Origin: Parvibaculaceae bacterium Mf 1.05b.01
GTDB taxonomy: Bacteria > Pseudomonadota > Alphaproteobacteria > Parvibaculales > Parvibaculaceae
DNA: 64,000 nt
Assembly: GCA_000509225.1 (NCBI GenBank)
Contig: BAOK01000002.1
Span: 128,496 to 192,495 of the forward strand
Direction of reading: 5' to 3'
Part shown: positions 54,415 to 63,142 of the stretch, one piece after another
How positions within the stretch are numbered: the stretch's first letter is position 1
Layout: every line of letters starts with the position of its first letter
Position numbers and translations under genes: made by a program
Notes under the pieces: model-generated
Told to the model about the DNA's origin: nothing
Database searches by the model: none
What the model saw: only the letters and a program-made list of their open reading frames with translations

Positions 54415-55064
54415 GTGGTTTGAATTTCCGGACAGCACTCAACGGTGCTTTTTGGGACGTTTGAAACGGCGGTTAAGTTTTCGGCGCAAAAGCTGCCTAA
54501 AACTATCGGGGCTCGCGGTTGATAGCCAGACTTTCGTTAAGAGCTCTTAAGCAAAGATGAGGAACGCAAGAGCCTGTGGATGAGTGTGGAAAACCGGCAT
54601 AAGTCCCCGGTTTTGTTAAGGCCCTACCTGGTCATACCCGTGTTTCTTTTTTCATCGACCGTTCTGTTCATCGTTAACAAACGCCCTTTCAGGGGATGGG
54701 GAAAACGGGGACAAGTAGGGCAAAGCCCTATCAGCTCGACTTATCCCCATGGTTCGATTTATCCACATGCGGTTTCTGCACAGTCCAAGTCCCTGTTCGT
54801 TCATGGACTCTTTTTGGATGGGCGGGAGTCACTCACAATTGCAGTCACAATCCTGTACACTTGTCGCCTGTGACAAAACGCCTAACGGTTTCGGGCAATT
54901 TCGGGGACAAAATTTAATCCCCAATCTCCACAGGCATCCACTATCCACTACATCCTTTTATAAGATTCTATATAAGAGGCGGAACGCGGGATAAGTGTGT
55001 GACGCACGTCCCTCAAGAGGACTTCCAAAGGGTCCATGCACCCGTCAGAAACCCAGAAGGTGTT
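54415..55064. other. Predicted chromosomal origin of replication (oriC/Cori type)
   Basis: A 650-base gene-free gap between divergent DUF299 and hemE, the place of Cori in Caulobacter and of oriC in several relatives. DnaA boxes: TTATCCACA perfect at 54759-54767; TTATCCCCA at 54741-54749; TGTGGATGA at 54575-54583 and TGTGGAAAA at 54585-54593 on the other strand, each one mismatch. GANTC sites lie at 54806, 54826 and 54964. GTTAA/CTTAA half-sites lie at 54472, 54536, 54546, 54616 and 54673, including a perfect TTAAGAGCTCTTAA. An AT-rich stretch at about 54950-54976 could be the unwinding element. Confidence 0.75.
54759..54767 (+). promoter_or_regulatory. Perfect DnaA box
   Basis: TTATCCACA, identical to the consensus DnaA-binding 9-mer. 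A one-mismatch copy, TTATCCCCA, lies nine bases to the left in the same orientation. Confidence 0.8.
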
Positions 55065-56102
55065 ATGAGCAAACCAGCTTCAGAAAAGAAATTCCTGCGG
55101 GCTCTTTCAGGAGAAGTCTTCGACCATCCCCCTATCTGGCTGATGCGGCAGGCAGGGCGGTATCTTCCTGAATATCGGGAGACACGGGCACAAGCAGGCA
55201 GCTTTCTAAATCTCTGCTACACGCCAGAGCTTGCGATTGAAGTGACCATGCAACCTATCAGGCGATATGGCTTTGATGCTTCTATCCTTTTTTCAGATAT
55301 TCTTGTTGTGCCGGACGCTCTGGGTCAGAAGGTCTGGTTTGAGGAAGGGGTGGGACCTCGTCTTGACCCGATCACCCATGTGGAAGGGCTGAAACAGCTC
55401 GACAGATCTCGGGTTCTCGATCACCTGAAGCCGGTCTTTGAGACGGTCAAAGGATTGCGGCAGGAGCTCCCGAAAGAAACCACGCTTATCGGCTTTGCAG
55501 GGGCACCCTGGACGGTGGCGACTTATATGGTGGGGGGTAGAGGTTCGCCAGATCAGGGGGCTGCCAAGGCCTGGGCCTATGGCGATCCTGAAGGCTTTCA
55601 GTCGCTCATCGACCTGCTGACAGAGGTGACGGGTGATTATCTTGAGGCGCAGGTAAAAGCCGGCGCTGAAGTGCTGCAGATATTTGATACCTGGGCGGGG
55701 TCCCTGCCAGCAGACCAGTTCAGGCGGTTCTGCCTCGAGCCCATTCAGGCATTGCGTGCTCGGCTCAAAAAATCCTGTCCTGATGTGCCGGTGATCGCGT
55801 TTCCAAAAGGGGCGGGGGCGGCCTATGAAACCTACTTCCGAGAGACAGGTGTGAGCGCGATCAGTCTCGATACGTCAGTTGATCCGGTCTGGGCGGCCAA
55901 GGTTTTGCAACCGATCGGGCCCGTTCAGGGCAATCTTGATCCTCTGCTTCTGGTGGCCGGCGGTTCTGAGATGGACCGGGCGATCGACCATCTGCTTGAA
56001 ACGCTTGGGAACGGTCCCTGGATCTTTAACCTTGGGCACGGAATTGTGCCGCAGGTCCCGCCGGAAAATGTTGAGCGGCTTATCAAACGGGTACGAGGCT
56101 AA
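55065..56102 (+). CDS. hemE: Uroporphyrinogen decarboxylase
   Basis: Converts uroporphyrinogen III to coproporphyrinogen III. The 345-residue protein has the substrate motif [50 protein letters not shown] and [19 protein letters not shown] 55065 has AAGG four bases upstream. hemH begins two bases after its stop. Confidence 0.97.
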   Translation: MSKPASEKKFLRALSGEVFDHPPIWLMRQAGRYLPEYRETRAQAGSFLNLCYTPELAIEVTMQPIRRYGFDASILFSDILVVPDALGQKVWFEEGVGPRLDPITHVEGLKQLDRSRVLDHLKPVFETVKGLRQELPKETTLIGFAGAPWTVATYMVGGRGSPDQGAAKAWAYGDPEGFQSLIDLLTEVTGDYLEAQVKAGAEVLQIFDTWAGSLPADQFRRFCLEPIQALRARLKKSCPDVPVIAFPKGAGAAYETYFRETGVSAISLDTSVDPVWAAKVLQPIGPVQGNLDPLLLVAGGSEMDRAIDHLLETLGNGPWIFNLGHGIVPQVPPENVERLIKRVRG

Positions 56103-56104
56103 TT

Positions 56105-57166
56105 ATGTCAGAAACGGTTGGAGCTGGGGGTCAACGCATTGCGGTGGTGCTGTTCAATCTGGGCGGGCCGGATAAGCCGGAAGCGGTGAAACCCTTTCTG
56201 TTCAACCTCTTCTCTGACAAAGCGATCATCAACGTGCCGCAGCCCTTTCGCTGGCTGATCGCCAAGATCATCTCCTCGCGGCGGGCACCGATTGCTCGGG
56301 AGATTTATGGCCATATTGGAGGCAGATCACCGATTGTTCCGGAAACAGAACGTCAGGCAGACGCCATCGAATGGGTCCTCTCAGATTTGGGTGAGGTGAA
56401 ATGTTTCATCGCCATGCGCTATTGGCATCCGTTTTCAGGGGAAGCTGCGGCCAAAGTTGCAGCCTTCAATCCCGACAAGATCGTGCTTCTGCCGCTCTAT
56501 CCGCAATATTCGACCACGACCACCGCCTCATCTCTTAAGGACTGGCAACAGGCCTGGGGGAAACAGGTAGGGCCGGGTAGTGCTTTATCCAAGTCCCTGG
56601 AAACAAAAGAGATTTGTTGTTATCCAGAAGCGCCAGGCTGGGTTGAAGCACAAGCCGCTCTCATTCGCCAAGGCATTGATCAAGCCGGTGGTGGGGACAG
56701 GATACGGGTTCTCTTTTCAGCTCACGGTCTTCCAAAAAAAGTTGTGGAAGCCGGCGATCCCTACCAGGCCCAAGTCGAACGCACGTGCGCCGCGGTTGCC
56801 AAGGAATTGAACATTCCAGATCTTGATTGGGTCACCTGCTATCAAAGTCGGGTGGGGCCGTTGGAATGGATTGGTCCATCGACGGATGATGAAATTGAGC
56901 GGGCTGGCAGAGATGGCCGCAAAATTGTCCTGGCGCCGATCGCCTTTGTTTCTGAACATTCAGAGACTTTGGTTGAGCTTGATATTGAGTATAGAGAACT
57001 CGCCAAACAGTCTGGCGTTGAGACCTATATTCGAGTACCGGCGGTGGGGACCCACCCGGCCTTTATTCGGGAATTGGGCACCCAAATTCGGGCGGTGCTG
57101 ACGAGTAATGATGTTATCTGTCCAGAAGAGCTTGCTGGTGGTCTCTGCCCTGGAAACCGCCTCTAG
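56105..57166 (+). CDS. hemH: Ferrochelatase
   Basis: Inserts iron into protoporphyrin IX. The 353-residue protein has VVLFNLGGPDKPEAVKPFLFNLFSD, AMRYWHPFSG, LYPQYSTTTT, the catalytic His in LFSAHGLPKKVVEAGDPY, and YQSRVGPLEWIGPSTD, with the Glu of VSEHSETLVELDIEY. Directly after hemE and before hemJ. Confidence 0.97.
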   Translation: MSETVGAGGQRIAVVLFNLGGPDKPEAVKPFLFNLFSDKAIINVPQPFRWLIAKIISSRRAPIAREIYGHIGGRSPIVPETERQADAIEWVLSDLGEVKCFIAMRYWHPFSGEAAAKVAAFNPDKIVLLPLYPQYSTTTTASSLKDWQQAWGKQVGPGSALSKSLETKEICCYPEAPGWVEAQAALIRQGIDQAGGGDRIRVLFSAHGLPKKVVEAGDPYQAQVERTCAAVAKELNIPDLDWVTCYQSRVGPLEWIGPSTDDEIERAGRDGRKIVLAPIAFVSEHSETLVELDIEYRELAKQSGVETYIRVPAVGTHPAFIRELGTQIRAVLTSNDVICPEELAGGLCPGNRL

Positions 57167-57199
57167 ACCAGTGATTGTCTAATTTGTTTTGAGATCGAA

Positions 57200-57649
57200 A
57201 TGACTTATTTTCTGCTCAATCTTTATCCGTGGATCAAAGCTTTTCACATTATCAGTGTGATCTTCTGGATGGCGGGCATGTATTACCTGCCGCGGCTTTA
57301 TGTCTATCACACGGAGACCGAACCAGGCTCTGAGCTCTCTGAAAACTACAAGAAGATGGAAGAGCTGCTGCTTCGACGGATCATCAATCCAGCGATGATC
57401 GCGGCCTGGGTGTTTGGGCTCACCCTTGCCTGGCTTTTGTGGGACAGCATCGGATCGGATGCCTGGTTCCATGTGAAACTGCTGCTTGTCACCGCAATGG
57501 CGGCCTATCATGGGTTTCTGTCACGCTGGCGGAAGGCGTTTGCCCGGGATGAGCGACCCTATACGTCTCGTCAGATGCGGATCCTCAACGAGGTGCCCCC
57601 CGTGCTCACCATCTTCATCGTGATCCTGGTGATTGTCCGGCCGTTCTGA
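57200..57649 (+). CDS. hemJ: Protoporphyrinogen IX oxidase HemJ
   Basis: A 149-residue four-helix membrane protein of the HemJ (UPF0093) family, which oxidises protoporphyrinogen IX. WIKAFHIISVIFWMAGMYYLPRLYVYH at the start carries the conserved haem-ligand histidine. FHVKLLLVTAMAAYHGFLSRWRK and LNEVPPVLTIFIVILVIVRPF follow. hemE-hemH-hemJ thus provides three late steps of haem synthesis in order of decreasing distance to the origin. Confidence 0.95.
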   Translation: MTYFLLNLYPWIKAFHIISVIFWMAGMYYLPRLYVYHTETEPGSELSENYKKMEELLLRRIINPAMIAAWVFGLTLAWLLWDSIGSDAWFHVKLLLVTAMAAYHGFLSRWRKAFARDERPYTSRQMRILNEVPPVLTIFIVILVIVRPF

Positions 57650-57651
57650 AA

Positions 57652-58089
57652 TTATGCGCTGATGGCTTTCAGGCGTTCATCAACGTCTTTTTTCAGTGTT
57701 TGCATATCGATGATAAAACAAAACGAAAGCTGACCCGATTTCGATATTTCAGCCAGCGCATCTTCAGCAGTCTTTAGATAGACCTCTTTCCCATCGGTGA
57801 AAATGAAACCGCTGGGAAGCTGGTTTGGCGTAAATTCGCTGAATTTCTCTCTGATGTTTTTGAGAGATTTCTTGATCTTTTTCACTGAAACACCTTGATC
57901 GAGAAGAAGTTTTATCGTTCTAAGAAGTACGATATCGGCGAAGTGGAACCTTCGCATACGTCCTCGCCCGCGCCTTCCTGCAACGGCAGGAATGATGACT
58001 TCAATTCTACATAAATAGTCCAGCATCTGTTTGCTGTGGCCTGTTAGTTGGGCCACACGATCAATTGGATATGTCGATTCGTCAGACAT
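57652..58089 (-). CDS. MerR-like transcriptional regulator
   Basis: A 145-residue protein with an N-terminal MerR-type helix-turn-helix and wing (YPIDRVAQLTGHSKQMLDYLCRIEVIIPA, then MRRFHFADIVLLRTIKLLLDQGVSVKKIKK). The C-terminal half (about 90-145) has no ligand motif I recognise. It is convergent with hemJ, with two bases between their ends, and interrupts the usual hemJ-rho order. Its region looks more AT-rich than its neighbours. Confidence 0.82.
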   Translation of the reverse strand: MSDESTYPIDRVAQLTGHSKQMLDYLCRIEVIIPAVAGRRGRGRMRRFHFADIVLLRTIKLLLDQGVSVKKIKKSLKNIREKFSEFTPNQLPSGFIFTDGKEVYLKTAEDALAEISKSGQLSFCFIIDMQTLKKDVDERLKAISA

Positions 58090-58309
58090 CGGATTAATTC
58101 TATACTTTAATTCGAGCGAACTTATACTTTTAAATCGAAGAAAATGAGGGAGTTGTGTTCCATCAGGTCTACGCTATATCTAGTTATTTGACAGATCTAT
58201 TGCACTATATATCGTGGGTGCACCTGTTAACACTGACAGGCGTGTTTGCGGCGTCCACAGCAGCTCGAAACTAAAGGGACGCCGCATATCAACCGAAAGG
58301 CGAAGAAAC

Positions 58310-58459
58310 ATGGCGAAGAAATCCCCATGGCACTCCGTTAAGGCAGATGTTCATCACAATAACAGTGACTGCAATACGGGCAACAACATAGAGAAGGAAA
58401 ACCTTAGGCAAGGGACAGGTGGTAAGCCGCTCTGTTCTGAGTGCCGACGGTTGAACTAA
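58310..58459 (+). CDS. Conserved 49-residue protein with a CxxC motif
   Basis: A very small protein starting MAKKSPWHSVKADVHHNNSD. It contains CNTGNNIE and RQGTGGKPLCSECRRLN, so three cysteines and two histidines could bind a metal. I recall similar small hypothetical proteins, but no function. An AAGGCGAAG lies upstream of the ATG and a strong terminator follows 20 bases after the stop, so it looks like a complete monocistronic gene. Confidence 0.75.
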   Translation: MAKKSPWHSVKADVHHNNSDCNTGNNIEKENLRQGTGGKPLCSECRRLN

Positions 58460-58479
58460 TCGTTGCCAAATGAGTGCTG

Positions 58480-58513
58480 GCGGGGCCAAAACTAGAATTT
58501 GGCCCCGCTTTTT
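58480..58513 (+). terminator. Rho-independent terminator after the small protein gene
   Basis: GCGGGGCCAAA (58480-58490) pairs perfectly with TTTGGCCCCGC (58498-58508), followed by TTTTT. It isolates the small gene from the rho leader. Confidence 0.92.
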
Positions 58514-58843
58514 GGCTTGTCGCCTCGACGCCCAAGGGCTATATGATGATTAACACCCGCCGGGATCCTTCCGGAGCGCGACCATGACTGGGCGCCGGGC
58601 TGCCGACCTTCCCACTTTGAAGACCTAGATTCATACGGCGCCTTTTGGGACTTTCATTTCCGCACCACGATAATTCTTTCGGGGCTGCGTTCCAGATTTC
58701 TCCTCAGCGGTCCACCCGCTGACCGACAGACAGATCTTACTGAATTCATCCAAAACAGATCCCAAGACTGAAGATTTTAAGAAATCTCTTTCCTTCCTTT
58801 CGTTTCGAGCCCCTGAGGGCTGAAACACATCACGAGAAAAAAT
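58514..58843 (+). promoter_or_regulatory. Long leader region upstream of rho
   Basis: About 330 bases with no convincing ORF between the terminator and rho ATG. rho genes are commonly autoregulated by Rho-dependent termination in a long C-rich leader. This stretch has C-rich runs (about 58680-58730) that would suit that. Promoter elements are not obvious. Confidence 0.45.
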
Positions 58844-60109
58844 ATGACGCAGATTAAACTGCAAGAACTGAAAGCCAAGTCACCCACCGAACTGTTGGTT
58901 GTGGCCGAAGAGCTTGAAGTAGAAAATGCGAGCACGCTCCGGACCCAGGAGCTGATGTTTGCAATCCTGAAGCAATATGCTGAACGGGAAACTGACATTA
59001 TCGGCGAGGGCGTCGTCGAGGTCCTGCAGGACGGTTTTGGGTTCCTGCGGTCACCAGAAGCCAACTATCTGCCGGGTCCCGATGACATTTATGTCTCCCC
59101 GTCGCAGATCCGCCGTTTCTCTCTTCGGACAGGGGATACGGTAGAGGGTGATATTCGCAGCCCAAAAGAGGGCGAGCGATATTTTGCGCTTATCAAGGTC
59201 AACTCCATCAATTTTGCGGATCCGGAAGAAGCCCGTCACAAGGTCCACTTCGACAATCTGACGCCGCTCTATCCAGAAGAAAAACTGGAAATGGAGATTG
59301 ATGACCCAACCCGGAAAGATACATCCGGCCGGGTGATCGATATTGTGGCGCCTTTGGGTAAGGGACAGCGTGGTCTCATCGTGGCGCCGCCGCGGACTGG
59401 TAAAACGGTCTTGCTGCAAAACATTGCGCACTCGATTTCCGCCAACCATCCCGAAGCCTATCTGATTGTGCTTTTGATCGATGAGCGGCCGGAAGAGGTG
59501 ACGGATATGAAGCGCTCCGTGAAGGGTGAGGTTGTCTCCTCGACCTTTGATGAGCCTGCCGTGCGTCACGTTCAGGTTGCAGAAATGGTGATCGAGAAAG
59601 CCAAGCGCTTGGTGGAACATGGGCGCGATGTGGTGATCCTGCTTGATAGTATTACCCGTCTTGGTCGTGCCTATAACACTGTCGTGCCGAGTTCTGGCAA
59701 GGTGCTGACCGGTGGTGTGGATGCCAATGCCTTGCAGCGCCCGAAACGGTTCTTTGGCGCCGCGCGGAATATTGAAGAGGGTGGTTCGCTCACAATTATC
59801 TCTACCGCCCTCATCGATACGGGCAGCCGGATGGATGAAGTGATCTTTGAAGAGTTTAAAGGCACGGGTAACTCTGAAATCGTGCTTGATCGCAAGGTGG
59901 CAGACAAACGCGTCTTCCCGGCGATGGATATTCTGAAATCGGGAACCCGGAAAGAAGAGCTGCTGGTCGACAAGGTTGAGCTGCAGAAAATGTATGTGCT
60001 TCGCCGTATTCTCAATCCCATGGGAACAACCGACGCGATCGAGTTCCTGCTTGATAAGCTTAAACAGACCAAAAATAATGGTGAATTCTTCGACAGCATG
60101 AACACTTAA
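58844..60109 (+). CDS. rho: Transcription termination factor Rho
   Basis: The hexameric RNA helicase that ends transcription. The 421-residue protein starts [18 protein letters not shown]. The RNA-binding cold-shock-like domain reads [29 protein letters not shown]. Walker A is [15 protein letters not shown], then [10 protein letters not shown], Walker [12 protein letters not shown] and the R loop/Q loop around [27 protein letters not shown]. No unusual insertion domain is present. Confidence 0.98.
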   Translation: MTQIKLQELKAKSPTELLVVAEELEVENASTLRTQELMFAILKQYAERETDIIGEGVVEVLQDGFGFLRSPEANYLPGPDDIYVSPSQIRRFSLRTGDTVEGDIRSPKEGERYFALIKVNSINFADPEEARHKVHFDNLTPLYPEEKLEMEIDDPTRKDTSGRVIDIVAPLGKGQRGLIVAPPRTGKTVLLQNIAHSISANHPEAYLIVLLIDERPEEVTDMKRSVKGEVVSSTFDEPAVRHVQVAEMVIEKAKRLVEHGRDVVILLDSITRLGRAYNTVVPSSGKVLTGGVDANALQRPKRFFGAARNIEEGGSLTIISTALIDTGSRMDEVIFEEFKGTGNSEIVLDRKVADKRVFPAMDILKSGTRKEELLVDKVELQKMYVLRRILNPMGTTDAIEFLLDKLKQTKNNGEFFDSMNT

Positions 60110-60229
60110 ACCGCAAAATTCTGCCGTTTCTAATGGTTTGAAGGCTTTACCTGCCCTTTACAGGTGCCGTGCAAAGCTCTTCCCGAATTCAGGCTCGGTC
60201 TTCGAGTGTATGAGTTTTGGGGAAAGAGT

Positions 60230-60880
60230 TTGGACGATCAAACGGGACTGTCACCGCGTTGGGTTTCTACCTATCTCAACCAACGCCATGTTGCGCAGAT
60301 TCAGGCACGGGTGCCTGAGCCGCGCCCTGCTGTTCCCCACAAGGTTTCTGGTTACAGTCTGACCCATCCTGCGCGGGAAATGCTGTGCTGGTGGTTGAGT
60401 GTGCGGGGAGACCAACATATTCCGACAGCGGATGATGTAGACCTTCGCAGTCTTGTGGAGCTCACCCCCTACATTCGATATATGAGCTGGGAAGGTGAGG
60501 AGTCTCTCGTGATCCGCGTGTTTGGCAGCGCCCTTTGTGAAGCGGCCGGCATGGATCTGCGCGGCATTGATCTCTTTTCATTTGGCGAATATGAGAGCAA
60601 ACAGCGGGATATTGCGCGGCTGAAACTTCTGCCCCGACATCCCTGTGGTGTGATTGCTTTCTGGAACATTACGGATCAGAACGGCATGGCACATCTGCTG
60701 GAAATGATGACGCTTCCCATTGGTCCAGGCTCAGATGGGAAAGACCGGATCATTGGCACGGTGATGCCCATCATGAAGCCGGAAGAGATGCCCGAGGTTT
60801 GGGACAAGACCATGGATATGGAAAAACATCTGGATTTCCACGACGCGCTGTTTGTCGATGTTGGTCATGGCATACCGTAG
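60230..60880 (+). CDS. PAS-domain protein of unknown function
   Basis: A protein of about 216 residues resembling the alphaproteobacterial PAS_5 family: LTHPAREMLCWWLSVRGDQHIPTADDVDLRSL, then LVIRVFGSALCEAAGMDLRGIDLF, and LEMMTLPIGPGSDGKDRIIGTVMP. It has no output domain. The start is uncertain: TTG 60230 has GGGGAAAG about five bases upstream, GTG 60206 and GTG 60164 are also in frame. The stop codon lies inside a 17-base tandem duplication. Confidence 0.75.
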   Translation: MDDQTGLSPRWVSTYLNQRHVAQIQARVPEPRPAVPHKVSGYSLTHPAREMLCWWLSVRGDQHIPTADDVDLRSLVELTPYIRYMSWEGEESLVIRVFGSALCEAAGMDLRGIDLFSFGEYESKQRDIARLKLLPRHPCGVIAFWNITDQNGMAHLLEMMTLPIGPGSDGKDRIIGTVMPIMKPEEMPEVWDKTMDMEKHLDFHDALFVDVGHGIP

Positions 60881-60896
60881 GTCATGGCATACCGTA
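60863..60896. repeat. Perfect 17-base tandem duplication across a stop codon
   Basis: GGTCATGGCATACCGTA occurs twice head to tail (60863-60879 and 60880-60896). The first copy creates the TAG stop of the PAS gene; with a single copy the frame would end at TAA at the same place. Confidence 0.95.
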
Positions 60897-61052
60897 ACTG
60901 AGACTGATGATTCTGGTTTCGTGGTGCTTAACCGTTTCCCCTCCTGAAAAGATACTCCCCCTTTTGTTGCATTTCTGAAAGGTGAAGTGCTGCACCTTCT
61001 GCCGGAAATGCTCTAGGCTCTCTCCAACGCACTTGCAGGAGGAGCTAATCCG

Positions 61053-61652
61053 ATGTCCGATAAGATCATTGATGGTCGCGCCACGTTTAAGACAATGGCT
61101 GACAGCAGTCAGGAAGAGTGGCAGTTGATTGCCGCCAGTAATGGCGAATTCTCAAAAGGGTTGCCCGACCGGGTGCTCGCGCATCTGAAACTGTTGGATG
61201 GGGACTTTGGGGGCTTCGCCGTAGACCGCCTTGAACATTCGCTCCAGTCCGCAACCCTCGCCCACCGTGCTGGGAAGGATGAGGAGTATGTGGTCTGCGC
61301 ACTTCTGCATGATATCGGCGATACGCTGGGCACTTTCAATCACGCCGAAATCGGTGCGGCGATCCTGAAACCCTTCGTGTCAGAAGATAATCACTGGATG
61401 CTGGAGCATCACGGGATCTTCCAGGGCTACTACTTCTTCCATCATATCGGGCTTGATCGTGATATGCGCGATGAGTATCGCGGCCATCAGGCGTTCGAGC
61501 ACACGGCGCAGTTCTGTCATCTGTTCGACCAGAATGCGTTTGATCCGAATTATGACACGATGCCGCTGGACGCCTTTGAGCCTATGGTTCAACGGGTCAT
61601 GGAACGGCCGCGGGCCAGCATCTATAAGGGCTCGGCCGCTGCCGCTGAGTAA
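61053..61652 (+). CDS. HD-domain protein, PhnZ-like oxygenase or phosphohydrolase
   Basis: A 199-residue protein with an HD metal site: H62 (LEHSLQSATLA), H86-D87 (ALLHDIGD), and downstream H119/H120 and H130/H131. The wording resembles the HD-domain mixed-valent di-iron oxygenases (PhnZ and myo-inositol oxygenase type) more than nucleotide phosphohydrolases. No phosphonate genes are adjacent, so the substrate is open. GGAGGAG lies shortly before the ATG. Confidence 0.82.
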   Translation: MSDKIIDGRATFKTMADSSQEEWQLIAASNGEFSKGLPDRVLAHLKLLDGDFGGFAVDRLEHSLQSATLAHRAGKDEEYVVCALLHDIGDTLGTFNHAEIGAAILKPFVSEDNHWMLEHHGIFQGYYFFHHIGLDRDMRDEYRGHQAFEHTAQFCHLFDQNAFDPNYDTMPLDAFEPMVQRVMERPRASIYKGSAAAAE

Positions 61653-61699
61653 GAATCAGAGGAACAGCTCTGCCGCGACTTCGCAGCGCGCGGCGGCGG

Positions 61700-63067
61700 T
61701 TAGTCCTTGCCGATCTTGATGGTGAGGTCCTCCGTCCGCTCATGCCCACTCAACTCGCGGATGCCGAGCGTGAAAGTTTCGCCTTCGATACCGGCAATAT
61801 CGCTGGTGACTGTGACGCTGAGGATGCCGCTGTTCTCCAACACCGGCGTAAGCTCAGTCGGTAAACGCTCCATCCAAAAAGTGCCCGTTGCGCCCTCGGT
61901 TCCCGTTACCAAGGCGCGAAACACAGTGTTTGTGTCGGTGCCAGCGGGAATGGTGATTTCCGGCGGATTGATTGTGATTGCTTTTGAGGGGGCCGGTTTT
62001 GCGGGATCGCAGACGGGCGGCTGGAAACTCTGCTTGCTTGTGGTGTGGCCAATGGTTTCGTCCCATTTGCTAACGATCTGAGCAAGGTCGTTGGTGGCAG
62101 ATTCTATTTGATCCGCACGCGTCGGTTTGCCTATAGCCTCCCAAAGTTTGTCGATGGTTTGCTGATCAGGAGTTTCGGTTTGTGTAAGCGCGTTTGTGAG
62201 TGCTGTCATGGCGGGTGTCGACGTTGCCGGTGAGGGGGCAAATCTTGCGCGGTTCGCGGCAACCTCGGTGCTACTTCGAGCAACTTTCAGGGGGTCCTGT
62301 GCCACGTCGCGCAACAGGCCGCCGACTTTGGCTTCGATGGAGCGGGCCTGCATCAACATCAAATCGCCGGCACTATCTGAGAAGCGCTGATAGTCGAGGG
62401 CCTGTCGCCTACGCTCATTAGCAGCGTCGCGGGTCGTCAGCGCAGCTGTCATGAGCTGCTCATTGGCATTCCTGAAAGTATCGTCGTTCTCAACAGCTCC
62501 TAGTGCTTCGTTCAAGTCTTCGATTAGTTTGTTGAAACTCTCATCGCCCGTGAGGAACGCATCGACTTCATCGTCGAGAATGCCGACTTGCGAATAGCCT
62601 TGAAACACGCACCCAAGAGCTCGCGCGCCGTTTGCATATACTTCCTGTTTGAGGCGATCTGTGATGATGTCGCTTCCTGCATAAAGCGCGGCGGTTCCTA
62701 TGGCGCTGCCGGTAATAAAATCTTGATGCGCTCTGCCGGTGATGGCGTAGAACAAGGTGACCGCTCCAGTGGCCAATGTTGCAAGACCAAGGTGCGTTCG
62801 GGCGTCTCTCAGGCTCGCTTCTCGCTCCAAATAGGCGGTCTGCAAATCGAGCGTGTAATGACGTGCCACCGAAATCGGAACGATATGGGTCTCGTTAGCG
62901 TCGGTTGCCGCGGACCTTGCCGCCTTTAAGTTCCCTTCAGGGGCGCCCAGGACCGCTGCGCAGCCGAGAAGCAGCCCACAGGTCACAACCAAACAAGCCA
63001 TTCGGCTCATTCTGGTCTTAATGCTGTGGTGCGTTCGTTTGTGTCGTGTGGCATTGAGATCGAGCAT
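61700..63067 (-). CDS. Large orphan lipoprotein
   Basis: A 455-residue precursor I do not recognise. The signal has a basic n-region and lipobox LLLGC (C36; C17 if translation starts at ATG 63010). A largely helical body follows with one hydrophobic stretch (LGLATLATGAVTLFYAIT, then a Gly/Ala-rich TGSAIGTAALYAG). A Cys-containing linker leads to a beta-rich C-terminal domain (ITINPPEITIPAGTDTNTVF...), like an immunoglobulin-type fold. GGGGAGGGG precedes ATG 63067. Probably periplasmic; function unknown. Confidence 0.72.
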   Translation of the reverse strand: MLDLNATRHKRTHHSIKTRMSRMACLVVTCGLLLGCAAVLGAPEGNLKAARSAATDANETHIVPISVARHYTLDLQTAYLEREASLRDARTHLGLATLATGAVTLFYAITGRAHQDFITGSAIGTAALYAGSDIITDRLKQEVYANGARALGCVFQGYSQVGILDDEVDAFLTGDESFNKLIEDLNEALGAVENDDTFRNANEQLMTAALTTRDAANERRRQALDYQRFSDSAGDLMLMQARSIEAKVGGLLRDVAQDPLKVARSSTEVAANRARFAPSPATSTPAMTALTNALTQTETPDQQTIDKLWEAIGKPTRADQIESATNDLAQIVSKWDETIGHTTSKQSFQPPVCDPAKPAPSKAITINPPEITIPAGTDTNTVFRALVTGTEGATGTFWMERLPTELTPVLENSGILSVTVTSDIAGIEGETFTLGIRELSGHERTEDLTIKIGKD

Positions 63068-63142
63068 GACCACCCCTCCCCATAATAAAATAGTGGAATC
63101 ATTTCATCAAATGGGCAAGGGGCTTTTGGCTCTAATTTCGTA

